From positions 1 through 64,000 of the forward strand of contig CBDCYN010000011.1 in NCBI GenBank assembly GCA_965224205.1: DNA of 64,000 bases, read 5' to 3'. A program made the position numbers and the translations under genes. Below the pieces are notes generated by a model. It searched no databases, was not told the DNA's origin, and saw only the letters and a program-made list of their open reading frames with translations. Shown piece by piece: positions 52,617 through 61,286 of this stretch. The number at the start of each line of letters is the position of its first letter. Position 1 is the stretch's first letter. This DNA is from CBDCYN01 sp965224205. Its GTDB lineage: Bacteria; Planctomycetota; Phycisphaerae; Phycisphaerales; Phycisphaeraceae.

Positions 52617-52720
52617 ACAGATCCCTCACAGGGACTCGTCGTCTCCGTCAAGCCCATGGATTGCAATCCATGGGCTCAGGGCTACTTACCAATGGTCCCT
52701 TATAGGGACTCGCTGTAGCA
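52617..52720. repeat. Possible CRISPR remnant: two hairpin-core repeats 74 bp apart
   Basis: TCCCTCACAGGGACTCG at 52622 and TCCCTTATAGGGACTCG at 52696 match at 15 of 17 positions and each forms a TCCCT/AGGGA hairpin. The 74-bp spacing is what one repeat plus one spacer would give (about 37 + 37). Similarity does not extend beyond the core, and only two units exist, so this is a weak case. It lies directly after cas2 and is cut off by the IS3 at 52743. Confidence 0.3.
52651..52676. promoter_or_regulatory. 26-bp perfect palindrome
   Basis: AGCCCATGGATT-GC-AATCCATGGGCT, centred between the two hairpin cores. It could be an operator or a cruciform. Confidence 0.7.
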
Positions 52721-52771
52721 CCCCTTGCATGTGCTATCTATGTGACCCCCTCGGGATTTTTGTACCAGTGT

Positions 52772-53695
52772 TTATGAGAGAATCGGTGTGTGTTGATCCG
52801 CCTGGTGGGTCGGAGGGAGGGGCGCAGCCCCGACCGGAGAGCCACCAGGCGACGCGGCCGGGAACGCCCCGGCCAATGGTTCTTCTAAACTCGCCGCAAA
52901 CGCGGCGGGGGTTTGCCAATCCAGTGACGAGTGCGGGCGGCGGTGGTTGTAATCGAGTCGCCACTCATCGAGTACGTACCTGGCTTCGGCCAAGCTCAAG
53001 AACAACTCGCCGTTGAGCAGTTCGTCTCGTAGCTTGCCGTTGAATGACTCCACGTAGGCGTTCTCCCAAGGGCTGGCTTTGTTGATATACAAGGTACGCA
53101 CCACCGCTCGTTCCAGCCAGCGTCGGACTTCTTTGGCGATGAACTCGGGGCCATTGTCACTTCGGATGTGGCCCGGTGCCCCACGCACCGCGAACAAGTA
53201 CTGCAGCGTCAAGATCACGTCCTTGGCTGTGAATGATCGGCCCGCTTCGATGGCCAAACACTCGCGGGTGTACTCATCGATCACCACCAACAGCTTCAGC
53301 TGCTTGCCGTCTTCGGTCCGTTCGGTCACGAAGTCGTACGACCAGACGTGATTGCGGTGGGTGGGGCGATAACGGATACAGCCGTTGCCGCTGTGGCCCG
53401 GTAAACGTCGGCGTTTTCGCTGTTTCTTAGGCACCTGCATGTGTTCTTGTTTCCATAACCGGTGGACACGGCCCAAGCCCACCGACCCATCCGATGCGTT
53501 AAGCATCGGCTGCACCCGCTTGCAGCCGAACCGTGGACGCTCGTCGGCGATCCGCCGCATCGCCTCGATCAACGCCCGATCTTTCTCCGGTTGCTTAGGT
53601 AGGTAACGCTGCGTGCTACGGGGTTGGCCCAACGCCTTACAGGCACGACGCTGCGAGATCTTGTCACGCCCCAAACGACGACGCACCGAGTCCAC
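52772..53695 (-). CDS. IS3 transposase ORF B (integrase core)
   Basis: 307 residues: HTH_21 (RRACKALGQPRSTQRYLPKQ) and rve DDE core with Asp in VWSYDFVTERT, Asp in IRSDNGPEF and Glu in NAYVESFNGKLRDEL. The C-terminus has an extra Ala/Pro-rich tail (AGAFPAASPGGSPVGAAPLP). Reading frame intact. Confidence 0.92.
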   Translation of the reverse strand: MDSVRRRLGRDKISQRRACKALGQPRSTQRYLPKQPEKDRALIEAMRRIADERPRFGCKRVQPMLNASDGSVGLGRVHRLWKQEHMQVPKKQRKRRRLPGHSGNGCIRYRPTHRNHVWSYDFVTERTEDGKQLKLLVVIDEYTRECLAIEAGRSFTAKDVILTLQYLFAVRGAPGHIRSDNGPEFIAKEVRRWLERAVVRTLYINKASPWENAYVESFNGKLRDELLNGELFLSLAEARYVLDEWRLDYNHRRPHSSLDWQTPAAFAASLEEPLAGAFPAASPGGSPVGAAPLPPTHQADQHTPILS

Positions 53696-53718
53696 GGCTC
53701 GACGCCGACGCTCGGGGT

Positions 53719-53994
53719 CTACAAGTTTGGGCGGGCTGCCTCCTTGAGGATCGCCATGTCCAACGCTTGGTCGGCGACGAGCTTCTTGAGCCGGGTGTTC
53801 TCCTTCTCAAGGGCTCTGAGCTGCTTGGCCATCTGCGGGTCCATCCCGCCGTATTTCGTCCGCCAACGATAGTACGTCTGCTGGCTGATGCCCAGCTGTT
53901 TGCACACCTGGGGCACCTTCTGGCCTTTGCCAAGTTCCACGTCCGCCGCACGCAACTTCGCCACGATCTGTTCCGGCATCAATCGCTTCTTCAT
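53719..53994 (-). CDS. IS3 transposase ORF A
   Basis: 91 residues: MKKRLMPEQIVAKLRAADVE, HTH KQLGISQQTYYRWRTKYGG, zipper LRALEKENTRLKKLVADQAL and ARPNL end. It partners ORF B of the same element by frameshift. Confidence 0.92.
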   Translation of the reverse strand: MKKRLMPEQIVAKLRAADVELGKGQKVPQVCKQLGISQQTYYRWRTKYGGMDPQMAKQLRALEKENTRLKKLVADQALDMAILKEAARPNL

Positions 53995-54067
53995 GAGGAA
54001 TCCTTTCCGGCCAAAGGCCGGTTGGATTCTCTCACAAAACCTGGATCAATTTTCTAGGAGGGGGTCA

Positions 54068-54313
54068 GGTCGCCCATGCATGGCTGAGAATAAAAAGATA
54101 CTTAAAGTATGATGAATTGTCCTCCAGCCGGCCACAAGCGTTTGCCCGCCATCTTCCCTCACCCACCGCACCGACCACGAACGATGACGTTCGGCTGTAG
54201 TAGTCGCTCGTTGGGTGACTTAGCCACAGACACCCGAGCTACCCCCATCCGCGGCTTGATCTGGCCCCGTGCGTGATGGATACGCGTCGTGTATAACAGT
54301 GTCCCGAGATAGT
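54068..54313. other. Spacer between the accessory island and tRNA-Gln
   Basis: No gene. The segment ATGGATACGCGTCGTGTAT (54276-54294) resembles the palindrome of the dispersed repeat, possibly a seventh relic. Confidence 0.4.
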
Positions 54314-54384
54314 TAGCCCGTGGTGTAATGGTAACACACCAGTTTTTGGTACTGGGATTCCTGGTTCGAGTCCAGGCGGGCTAG
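54314..54384 (+). tRNA. tRNA-Gln (UUG)
   Basis: 71 nt: acceptor TAGCCCG/CGGGCTA, anticodon stem CCAGT/ACTGG with loop TTTTGGT (anticodon UUG), T arm CCTGG-TTCGAGT-CCAGG, discriminator G; no encoded CCA. Forms the right border of the IS/cas island. Confidence 0.95.
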
Positions 54385-54497
54385 TGATGGCAGCAGAGGC
54401 GTGGCGGGGTTCATCCGGGGTTTACAGGCGTTCATAAGGAATATGATGAACGATCTTGTTCCGTAAGCGTGGTTGGCTGCGACGAACGAAAACACCC

Positions 54498-55349
54498 ATG
54501 AACCAGGATCCTGATACCTCCATATCGGGGGGGCCGGGAGGCCCGGGGGGCGCGGCGACCGGTGGCGGCGCCCCCCACGCGATCATCCTCGCCGCGGGCA
54601 AGGGCACCCGGATGGGCGGGGACCTGCCGAAGGTGTTGTACCCCGTGGCCGACCTGCCGTTGGTGTGGTGGGTCGTCCGGGCGTGTAAGCAAGCGGGGGT
54701 GAGCCGATGCGTGGTCGTCGTCGGTTACAAGGGCAAGGACGTCGAAGCCGCATTACAAGACGAACCCGGCTGTGAGTTTGTCGAGCAACGCGAACAACTC
54801 GGCACCGGCCACGCCACGCAGATGGCCCAGCCCTGTTTCGAGGGTCAACCCCCGGTCGACGTGCTGGTCATGGCCGGCGACGCACCACTGATTCAACCCG
54901 CGACCCTGCAGCAGCTGATCGAAGTGCACCGATCGACTCAAGCCTCGGTCACTTTGGCCACGTCACGGCTCGACGACCCGACAGGCTACGGCCGGGTCAT
55001 CCGCGAGCCCGACGGCTCGTTCGCCGCCATCGTGGAGCACAAGGACGCCACCGCCCAGCAGCGAGAAGTCAAAGAAATCAACCCCAGCTACTATTGCTTC
55101 CGCAGTGACCAACTGTTTGAGACACTTGGTGAGGTCAAAAACACCAACGCCCAGCGGGAATTTTACCTCACCGACGCCCCGGGGCTGTTGAAAGAGAAGG
55201 GGCAATCCGTGCAGCTTGTTGACGCGGTATCAGCCAAGGAGGTCATCGGTGTGAACACACCCCAACAGTTGGCCGAGGTGGACCAGATTTTACGTGACCG
55301 GTTAGCCCAAACGACCGGCGGCAAGGTCAACTCGGAGCAACCGCTGTGA
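54498..55349 (+). CDS. GlmU-type NTP transferase (uridylyltransferase domain only)
   Basis: 283 residues from ATG 54498. The Rossmann-type NTP-transferase domain starts at HAIILAAGKGTRMGGDLPKVLYP (signature LAAGxGTRM...PK). Other GlmU N-domain features are EQREQLGTGHATQMA, VMAGDAPLI and GVNTPQQLAEV. The left-handed beta-helix acetyltransferase half is absent, so it should make UDP-GlcNAc only from GlcNAc-1-P supplied elsewhere, or act on a related sugar. The N-terminal 30 residues are Gly/Pro-rich and atypical. It overlaps prs by 4 bp (GTGA) and heads a prs-rplY-pth group. Confidence 0.9.
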   Translation: MNQDPDTSISGGPGGPGGAATGGGAPHAIILAAGKGTRMGGDLPKVLYPVADLPLVWWVVRACKQAGVSRCVVVVGYKGKDVEAALQDEPGCEFVEQREQLGTGHATQMAQPCFEGQPPVDVLVMAGDAPLIQPATLQQLIEVHRSTQASVTLATSRLDDPTGYGRVIREPDGSFAAIVEHKDATAQQREVKEINPSYYCFRSDQLFETLGEVKNTNAQREFYLTDAPGLLKEKGQSVQLVDAVSAKEVIGVNTPQQLAEVDQILRDRLAQTTGGKVNSEQPL

Positions 55350-56320
55350 ACCGAGTCAACCCGGATAAGCTCAAGGTCTTCTGCGGCCGTGCTAGCCGAG
55401 AGTTGGGCGAGCGGATCTGCCGTTACCTCGAGGTGCCGGTTGGCCAGGCCCACATCGATATGTTCCCCGACGGGGAGATCATCGTAAAACTCGAAGAAGA
55501 CGTGCGCGGCAGGGACTGCTTTGTCATCCAGTCGACGTACCACCCGGTCAACGCTCACCTGATGGAGCTATTGATCTATATCGACTGCCTGAGGCGGGCC
55601 AGTGCTAAAAGGATCACCGCCGTGCTGCCGTATTTCGGATACGCCCGTCAGGACCGCAAGGACGAGGGGCGGGTGCCGATCACCGCCAAGCTCGTGGCCA
55701 ACCTGATCTCCACCGCCGGGGCCGATCGTGTTTTGAGCCTGGACATGCACGCCGAGCAGATCCAGGGGTTCTTCGATATCCCGGTCGATCACCTGCACGC
55801 CGCCCCGGTCTTGTGCGATTATTTTGATAGCGTACGCGACGAATTGGGCAAGATTACGCTCGTGAGCCCGGACGTGGGCAACATGAAGATCGCCGCCACG
55901 TACGCCAGCTGGCTGGGTGGGGATTTAGCGATTATTGACAAGCGTCGCACCAGCGGTTCGGAGGTGAAATCCGCGAACATCATCGGTGACGTTGACGACT
56001 CGACCGTGGTCATGATCGACGACATGATTTCGACCGGCGGGACCATGTGCGAGGCGGCTAGGCTGGTGATGAAAAACGGGGCCAAGCGGGTCATCGCAGG
56101 CTGCACCCACCCGGTACTCGTGGGCCTGGCCATGGAACGGCTCAAGGACGCACCGATCGACCGGGTCGTCGTGACCGATTCGATTCCTAGCGGCTCCCGA
56201 TGCGAACCGCTGCGAGAGAAACTCGTGGAGCTAAGCGTCGCGGACCTGCTGGGCGAGGCGATCCGCCGGATTCACAACGATATGTCGGTCTCGAGCCTGT
56301 TCCGCAAAAACGGCGGGTGA
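55346..56320 (+). CDS. prs: Ribose-phosphate pyrophosphokinase
   Basis: 324 residues, makes PRPP from ribose-5-phosphate and ATP. Motifs: KLKVFCGRASRELGERI, PYFGYARQDRKDEGRVPITAK (here YFGYARQDRK), SLDMHAEQIQGFF, and the PRPP loop VVMIDDMISTGGTM. GTG start at 55346 overlaps the stop of the preceding gene and has GGAG upstream, which suggests translational coupling. Confidence 0.96.
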   Translation: MNRVNPDKLKVFCGRASRELGERICRYLEVPVGQAHIDMFPDGEIIVKLEEDVRGRDCFVIQSTYHPVNAHLMELLIYIDCLRRASAKRITAVLPYFGYARQDRKDEGRVPITAKLVANLISTAGADRVLSLDMHAEQIQGFFDIPVDHLHAAPVLCDYFDSVRDELGKITLVSPDVGNMKIAATYASWLGGDLAIIDKRRTSGSEVKSANIIGDVDDSTVVMIDDMISTGGTMCEAARLVMKNGAKRVIAGCTHPVLVGLAMERLKDAPIDRVVVTDSIPSGSRCEPLREKLVELSVADLLGEAIRRIHNDMSVSSLFRKNGG

Positions 56321-56415
56321 GGCAAGCGGTCGTGAGTTCGCTACAATACCGGGCTGTATCGAAATGAGCCGTTGGTGACGCGCCGACTTGACCCGATCGG
56401 CCTGGAGTGCGACTG

Positions 56416-57063
56416 ATGACGACGACCGACATTCCCCGGATCCAAAGCCAGACACGCCAACAACTTGGCAGCCGTGACGCCGGCAAGCTCCGCGAGGCGG
56501 GCAGGCTGCCAGCGGTGATCTATGGCCACAAGCAGGACCCCGAGCACCTGTCCCTGGACCGCAAAGAGATCACGAACCTGCTGCACCACAACGCGCACCT
56601 GATCGAGGTTGAGACCGGCTCCAAGACCGAGCCGTGCCTGATCAAGGATGTGCAGTGGGACCACCTCGGCTCGCAGATCATCCACGTGGACCTAACCCGG
56701 GTCGATCTTACGGAGCGGGTCACGCTCGACGTGGAGATCGAGCTCACCGGCGAGGCGGTGGGGCTCAAAGAGGCCGGGGCGTACCTAGAGCACCCGGTCA
56801 CCCAGCTGTCGATCCAGTGCCTGGCTTCGCAGATCCCCGAGAGTATCAAGGTCGACGTCAGCGAGCTGGGGGTCGGAGAGTCGATTGCCGTCGCGGACCT
56901 GAAGTTGCCCGAGGGCGTAACCGTCGAGGACGCGCCCGAGTCCGTGGTGGCGGTGATCCACAAGGCTGCCGAGGAAGAAGAACCTGAGGAGATCACCGCC
57001 ACTGGAGAAGCCGAGCCAGAACTAATCCGCAAGAAAGAGAAGGCCGAAGGCGAAGACGAGTAG
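56416..57063 (+). CDS. rplY: 50S ribosomal protein bL25 (general stress protein CTC type)
   Basis: 215 residues; N-terminal 5S rRNA-binding bL25 domain (QLGSRDAGKLREAGRLPAVIYG) and C-terminal TL5/CTC beta domain (DVEIELTGEAVGLKEAGAYL) with an acidic/lysine tail. ATG 56416 has GGAG 8 nt upstream. prs-rplY-pth is a classic gene order. Confidence 0.95.
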   Translation: MTTTDIPRIQSQTRQQLGSRDAGKLREAGRLPAVIYGHKQDPEHLSLDRKEITNLLHHNAHLIEVETGSKTEPCLIKDVQWDHLGSQIIHVDLTRVDLTERVTLDVEIELTGEAVGLKEAGAYLEHPVTQLSIQCLASQIPESIKVDVSELGVGESIAVADLKLPEGVTVEDAPESVVAVIHKAAEEEEPEEITATGEAEPELIRKKEKAEGEDE

Positions 57064-57153
57064 TACGGTTCTTTGCATCCGGTGAGGCCGGGGCATCCCT
57101 CCATGTTGGATACCGCGCGCTGAACCCTACTTGAATCTCTAACACCAGAAACC

Positions 57154-57723
57154 ATGAAACTGATCGTCGGCTTGGGCAATCCCGGTGGGGGTTACACGCA
57201 CACCCGCCACAACGCCGGGTTCATGGCGATCGAGCGCCTAGCGGGCCGCCTGGGGCTAACCAACCCCAAGGCGAAGTTCCATGCACGGGTGTTCGAAGCG
57301 AACATCGCCGCTAACGCCTGCTGGTTGCTTGAACCTATGACCTACATGAACCGCAGCGGTCTAACGGTCGGCGAGGCGGTGCGGTTCTTCAAGGCCGACC
57401 CTCAGCAAGAGCTGCTGATCATTGTCGATGACGTCGCCCTGCCGGTCGGTCGCATCCGGCTACGCGCCGAGGGGGGCAGCGGGGGTCACAACGGGCTAAA
57501 AGATATCGAGCGGGTGCTAGGTACCGACCAATACCCCCGGCTACGCATCGGGATCGACCCGCCGCCGGTGGGGGTGATCCAATCGGATTATGTTTTGGGG
57601 CGGTTCACCGCCGAGCAGGCCCGTGAGATCGACCCGGTGCTCGACCGCGCCTGCGACGCGATCGAATGCTGGGTGTCGGAAGGGATCGAGCAGGCCATGA
57701 CACGGTTTAATCCGCAATCGTGA
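57154..57723 (+). CDS. pth: Peptidyl-tRNA hydrolase
   Basis: 189 residues; cleaves peptidyl-tRNA released by drop-off. Markers: LIVGLGNPGGGYTHTRHNAG (catalytic His in TRHN), PMTYMNRSG, VDDVALPVGRIRLRAEGGSGGHNGLKDI given by GGSGGHNGLK. The 3' end overlaps the convergent lon gene by 17 bp. The last gene of the rightward cluster. Confidence 0.96.
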   Translation: MKLIVGLGNPGGGYTHTRHNAGFMAIERLAGRLGLTNPKAKFHARVFEANIAANACWLLEPMTYMNRSGLTVGEAVRFFKADPQQELLIIVDDVALPVGRIRLRAEGGSGGHNGLKDIERVLGTDQYPRLRIGIDPPPVGVIQSDYVLGRFTAEQAREIDPVLDRACDAIECWVSEGIEQAMTRFNPQS

Positions 57724-60373
57724 CCGGCGCTTGTGACGATTCGGCCAGTCGCTTGTTGGCACGCGTGGCTTGGCGCAGCCGGTCTTTGCCCAAGGCCAGA
57801 TTCAGGACCTGGTCGATGTTCTCCACGAACTCGATCTTGAGTTTTTTCCGCACACGGGGGTCGATTTCTTCTAAGTCACGGCGGTTTTGATCTGGTAGCA
57901 GGACCGTGCGGATCCCCACGCGCGAGGCGGCCAGCGTTTTCTCTTTTACGCCCCCAATCGGCAAGACCAACCCCCGCAGGGTGATCTCCCCGGTCATCGC
58001 CAGCTTGGGTTTGAGCGGGATATCCAGCCAAAGCGAGGCGATCGCGGTGTACATCGCGATCCCGGCGCTGGGGCCGTCTTTGGGCACCGCCCCGGCGGGC
58101 ACGTGGATGTGGATATCGCGTGACGCGAGCATCTCGGGGCTTATGTGGAAAGACTGGGCCCGCGTTTTGAACAGGCTCATCGCCGCCGAGGCGGACTCTT
58201 TCATCACGTCGCCGATCTGGCCCGTGAGGGTCACGTTGCCCTTGCCGGGGTACGCAGCGGCTTCGATGAATAAGACCTCCCCGCCGACCGGGGTGTACGC
58301 CAAACCCACGACCACGCCGGGGGTCTTGACGCGTGCCTCGAGGTCGCGGACGTACTTCTCGGGCCCAAGCAGCTCGCGGACCAGCTCGGCGTTGACGGTC
58401 CAGGCCTGCTTGGCGCGGCGTTTCTTAGCCGCCACCTTGGCCGCGATGCCCCGGCACACCGCCCCGATCTGGCGCTCTAGCTCGCGCACCCCCGCCTCGC
58501 GCGTGTAGTCATTGATCGCTTTGCGGATTCCGGTCGGCTGCCATTTACATAGATCGCGTGTCAAGCCATTCTCTTTAAGTTGCCTCGGGACCAGGTAGCG
58601 CCGGGCGATCTGGGCCTTGTCGTAGTCGGTGTAGCCGGGGATGTCGATGACCTCCATCCGGTCGCGCAGGGCGGGCGGGACGGCGTCGAGGTAGTTGGCT
58701 GTGGCGATAAAGATAACCTGGGACAGGTCGAACGGGACGTCGAGGTAGCGGTCGACAAACGCGTCGTTCTGGCGCGGGTCGAGCACCTCTAACAAAGCGC
58801 TGGACGGGTCGCCGCGGAAATCGGACCCGAGCTTGTCGACCTCGTCGAGCATCATCACGGGGTTGCGGGTCCCGGCGCGGCGCAGCTCCTGGATGATCCG
58901 GCCGGGCATGGCGCCAATGTAGGTCCGCCGGTGGCCGCGGACCTCGGCCTCGTCGCGGATCCCGCCAAGGCTGAGCCGGGCGAACTGCCTGCCCAGGGCG
59001 TCGGCGATCGACTGTCCGAGGCTCGTTTTGCCCACACCCGGGGGGCCGGCCAGGCACAAGATCGGCCCGCGCCCCTCGGGGTTGAGCTTGCGTACAGCCA
59101 GGTACTCGATCAGGCGTCGCTTGACTTTATCGAGGTCGAAGTGGTCGCGGTCGAGGATCTTGCGGGCGCGGTCGAGGTCGAGGTTGTCTTCGCTGACCTT
59201 CACCCACGGCAGCTCAGCCAGCAGCTCTAGGTACGAAAGCAGCAGGGAGTATTCCGGGCTGGCGGGGGGGATGGTCCCGAGGCGCTTGAGGTCGCGCTGG
59301 GCTTCGGTCATGACCTCCTCGGGTGGGGAGGCCTCGACCAACCGCTGATGGAGTTCTTCGAGGACCTGCTCGGTGGCATCGGCGTCTTCGCCCAGTTCTT
59401 TCTGGATGGCTTTGATCTGCTCGCGTAGCAGGAACTTCCGCTGGCCCTCACCGATCGAGGACCGCACGTCGTCTTGGATCTTCTGCTGGAGCTTGACGAT
59501 CTCGAGCTGGTTGGACACGTGCCCCAACACCGAGCGGATACGCTTGGCGACGTCGGGTTCCTCGAGCAGGTCTTGTTTCTGCTGGATGTCCAGGTTCAGG
59601 TTGGCTGCGAGGAAATCGGCGAGGTTGCCGGGGTCGTCGATGTTCATCAGCACGGTCAGGGCCTGCTCGGGGGCGTTGGGCATGAGCTCGAGGAGTTGCT
59701 GGGATTGATCCCGCAACTGCTTGACCGCGGCGTTGAAGGGCTTGCCGGTGCCGGGGCGGTCTGCGAGGCGCTCGATCTGGGCCATGTAGAACGGCTTGCG
59801 GCGGATCAGGGATTTGACGCGGAACCGGCTGATCCCGTGGACGATGACCGAGACGGTCTCGTCGGGCTGGCGGATGAGCTTGAGCACCATCACGATCGTG
59901 CCCACGTCGTAGAGGCCGTCGGGGGCGGGGTCTTCTTCGTCTTCGTCACGCTGGGTGACCAGGGCGATGATCTTGGACTTGGGCAGGGAGTCATCGAGCA
60001 ACCGACGGCTGCTGGGCCGACCCACGCCCATGGGCATGATCGTGTTGGGGAACATGACCGTGCCGCGGATCGGCAACACGGGGAGGATCGAGGGGATCTT
60101 GACCCGGTTGGAACGCCTGGGGGATTTTTTTGCGGCCTTGGGGCGGGGGGTTGGTGTTACGGGCGTTTCCTGGGGTGGGTTGTCGGGTTGCGGTGGATCG
60201 ACGGGCAGTGGATCCTCGTCGTGATCCGTGTCTTGGTTGTCTGTTGGAGGTGGGTCCGGGGGTGGGTCAGAAGGGTTTTCTCGTTGTTGATCATCCTCGG
60301 GTTCAACCGGTGAGGCGTACAACCCATGCGACCATAGATGTGTTTGCCCGGGCCGTACCAATGGGATATTCAT
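57707..60373 (-). CDS. lon: ATP-dependent protease La (Lon)
   Basis: 888 residues from ATG 60373. A proline/aspartate-rich disordered extension of about 95 residues precedes the LON N-domain (ILPVLPIRGTVMFPNTIMPM). AAA+ domain: Walker A GPPGVGKTS, Walker B MLDEVDKLG. C-terminal protease: PKDGPSAGIAM with catalytic Ser, and Lys in GGVKEKTLAA. Standard Lons lack such an N-extension. The lower part of the gene overlaps pth tail-to-tail. hsp20 lies upstream on the same strand, and both are stress proteins. Confidence 0.95.
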   Translation of the reverse strand: MNIPLVRPGQTHLWSHGLYASPVEPEDDQQRENPSDPPPDPPPTDNQDTDHDEDPLPVDPPQPDNPPQETPVTPTPRPKAAKKSPRRSNRVKIPSILPVLPIRGTVMFPNTIMPMGVGRPSSRRLLDDSLPKSKIIALVTQRDEDEEDPAPDGLYDVGTIVMVLKLIRQPDETVSVIVHGISRFRVKSLIRRKPFYMAQIERLADRPGTGKPFNAAVKQLRDQSQQLLELMPNAPEQALTVLMNIDDPGNLADFLAANLNLDIQQKQDLLEEPDVAKRIRSVLGHVSNQLEIVKLQQKIQDDVRSSIGEGQRKFLLREQIKAIQKELGEDADATEQVLEELHQRLVEASPPEEVMTEAQRDLKRLGTIPPASPEYSLLLSYLELLAELPWVKVSEDNLDLDRARKILDRDHFDLDKVKRRLIEYLAVRKLNPEGRGPILCLAGPPGVGKTSLGQSIADALGRQFARLSLGGIRDEAEVRGHRRTYIGAMPGRIIQELRRAGTRNPVMMLDEVDKLGSDFRGDPSSALLEVLDPRQNDAFVDRYLDVPFDLSQVIFIATANYLDAVPPALRDRMEVIDIPGYTDYDKAQIARRYLVPRQLKENGLTRDLCKWQPTGIRKAINDYTREAGVRELERQIGAVCRGIAAKVAAKKRRAKQAWTVNAELVRELLGPEKYVRDLEARVKTPGVVVGLAYTPVGGEVLFIEAAAYPGKGNVTLTGQIGDVMKESASAAMSLFKTRAQSFHISPEMLASRDIHIHVPAGAVPKDGPSAGIAMYTAIASLWLDIPLKPKLAMTGEITLRGLVLPIGGVKEKTLAASRVGIRTVLLPDQNRRDLEEIDPRVRKKLKIEFVENIDQVLNLALGKDRLRQATRANKRLAESSQAPVTIAD

Positions 60374-60511
60374 CAAGAGGCGTGTCTCCCGAAGTCGTCG
60401 TGCTACAATACACATCTGGAAAATCTGTCGATGATGGGCATCTTACATATAGGTAGAACCCGCTCATTTCACGTGTCACGTGTGGTCCCGCTGGCGACCA
60501 CGCCGGGGCGG

Positions 60512-60931
60512 CTAACCTTGATCGCGTAGGGGTAAGTGGATCCACAACAGCCCGTTGCGGTATTGGGTCTTGACGCGGGCCAGATCGATATTGTCTGGCA
60601 GGTTCACGGTGCGGCAGAACGGGCCATGGTTGATCTCCATGGCGATGATCTGCATGTTGGCCTTGCCCTGGCCCGTAGGCTCAGGCGCGGCGCGGAAGCC
60701 GCGGATCACCAACCGGCCGGGCTCGACCCTCACGTCGATCGAACGCCCGTCGACCCCCGCCAGGTCGGCGCAGACCTCTAGGCGCCGCTCGAACCGGTAG
60801 AGATTGATCGGGGGCGCCCAGGCATCGGAGGGGCAGAAGTCTTGAAAATGACGCTGCCACAAGCGGTTGACAATCGAGTCCAACTGGTCGGACAATTCCT
60901 CAAACTCTTCTCGTCTGGCTGTCTGGATCAT
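60512..60931 (-). CDS. Small heat-shock protein (Hsp20/alpha-crystallin)
   Basis: 139 residues. The alpha-crystallin domain runs from about residue 42 (PPINLYRFERRLEVCADLAG) to the end, with LVIRGFRA and a final LLWIHLPL carrying the usual I/V-x-I/V-like C-terminal segment. It holds unfolded proteins without ATP. It lies 138 bp upstream of lon on the same strand, so it may share heat-shock control. No CIRCE operator is visible. Confidence 0.9.
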   Translation of the reverse strand: MIQTARREEFEELSDQLDSIVNRLWQRHFQDFCPSDAWAPPINLYRFERRLEVCADLAGVDGRSIDVRVEPGRLVIRGFRAAPEPTGQGKANMQIIAMEINHGPFCRTVNLPDNIDLARVKTQYRNGLLWIHLPLRDQG

Positions 60932-61286
60932 GTATCACCTTCAGGAGTCAGAAAACTTTTCTAGCGGCAAGACCAACGGTGGGTCTCGGATGACATTTCT
61001 AGCGATTATAGGCTTGGCTGGGGTGGTTGTTCGGTCACCAGATTATCCTGGACAGTGATCCTGCCACACATCCCGCCGTCAATCCCGCCACAGAGTGGCG
61101 GGCTATTGATCGGGAAACATAATACTCCCACTGAGATCGCTGTGGATCGTGCAGAGATCCTCGGTGCCTCACGTGTCTATTCTACCGTCCTACCGACAAA
61201 ACCGCGGTGGTCATCCCCGGGTCAATAGCCTACGGGTGGGACGGTTTTGGATCGATAGGCTTGCCTGGCGGGTCTATGCAGCATTA
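60932..61286. other. Intergenic region with hairpin
   Basis: CCCGCCAC/GTGGCGGG with loop AGA at 61084-61102 followed by CTATTG, an 8-bp perfect hairpin that may terminate the leftward gene at 61287-61664. The rest holds the hsp20 promoter region. No gene is recognised. Confidence 0.5.

Larger units (their letters stand above)
52743..54067 (-). mobile_element. IS3-family insertion sequence (IS407-like)
   Basis: 1325 bp with ends TGACCCCCTC...GAGGGGGTCA. ORF A and ORF B are intact. No clear target duplication is visible. It lies next to the CRISPR-like remnant and may have removed part of an array. Confidence 0.87.

Noticed and set aside
52488..54067. Type III effector genes (csm/cmr) next to cas2
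   Set aside because: Only an IS3 element and non-coding DNA follow cas2; no Cas10, RAMP or Cas6 motif is visible in any frame in the window.
60416..60511. CIRCE heat-shock operator before lon/hsp20
   Set aside because: No TTAGCACTC-N9-GAGTGCTAA-like pair is present; the CACGTGTCACGTG segment near 60472 is only a short partial palindrome.
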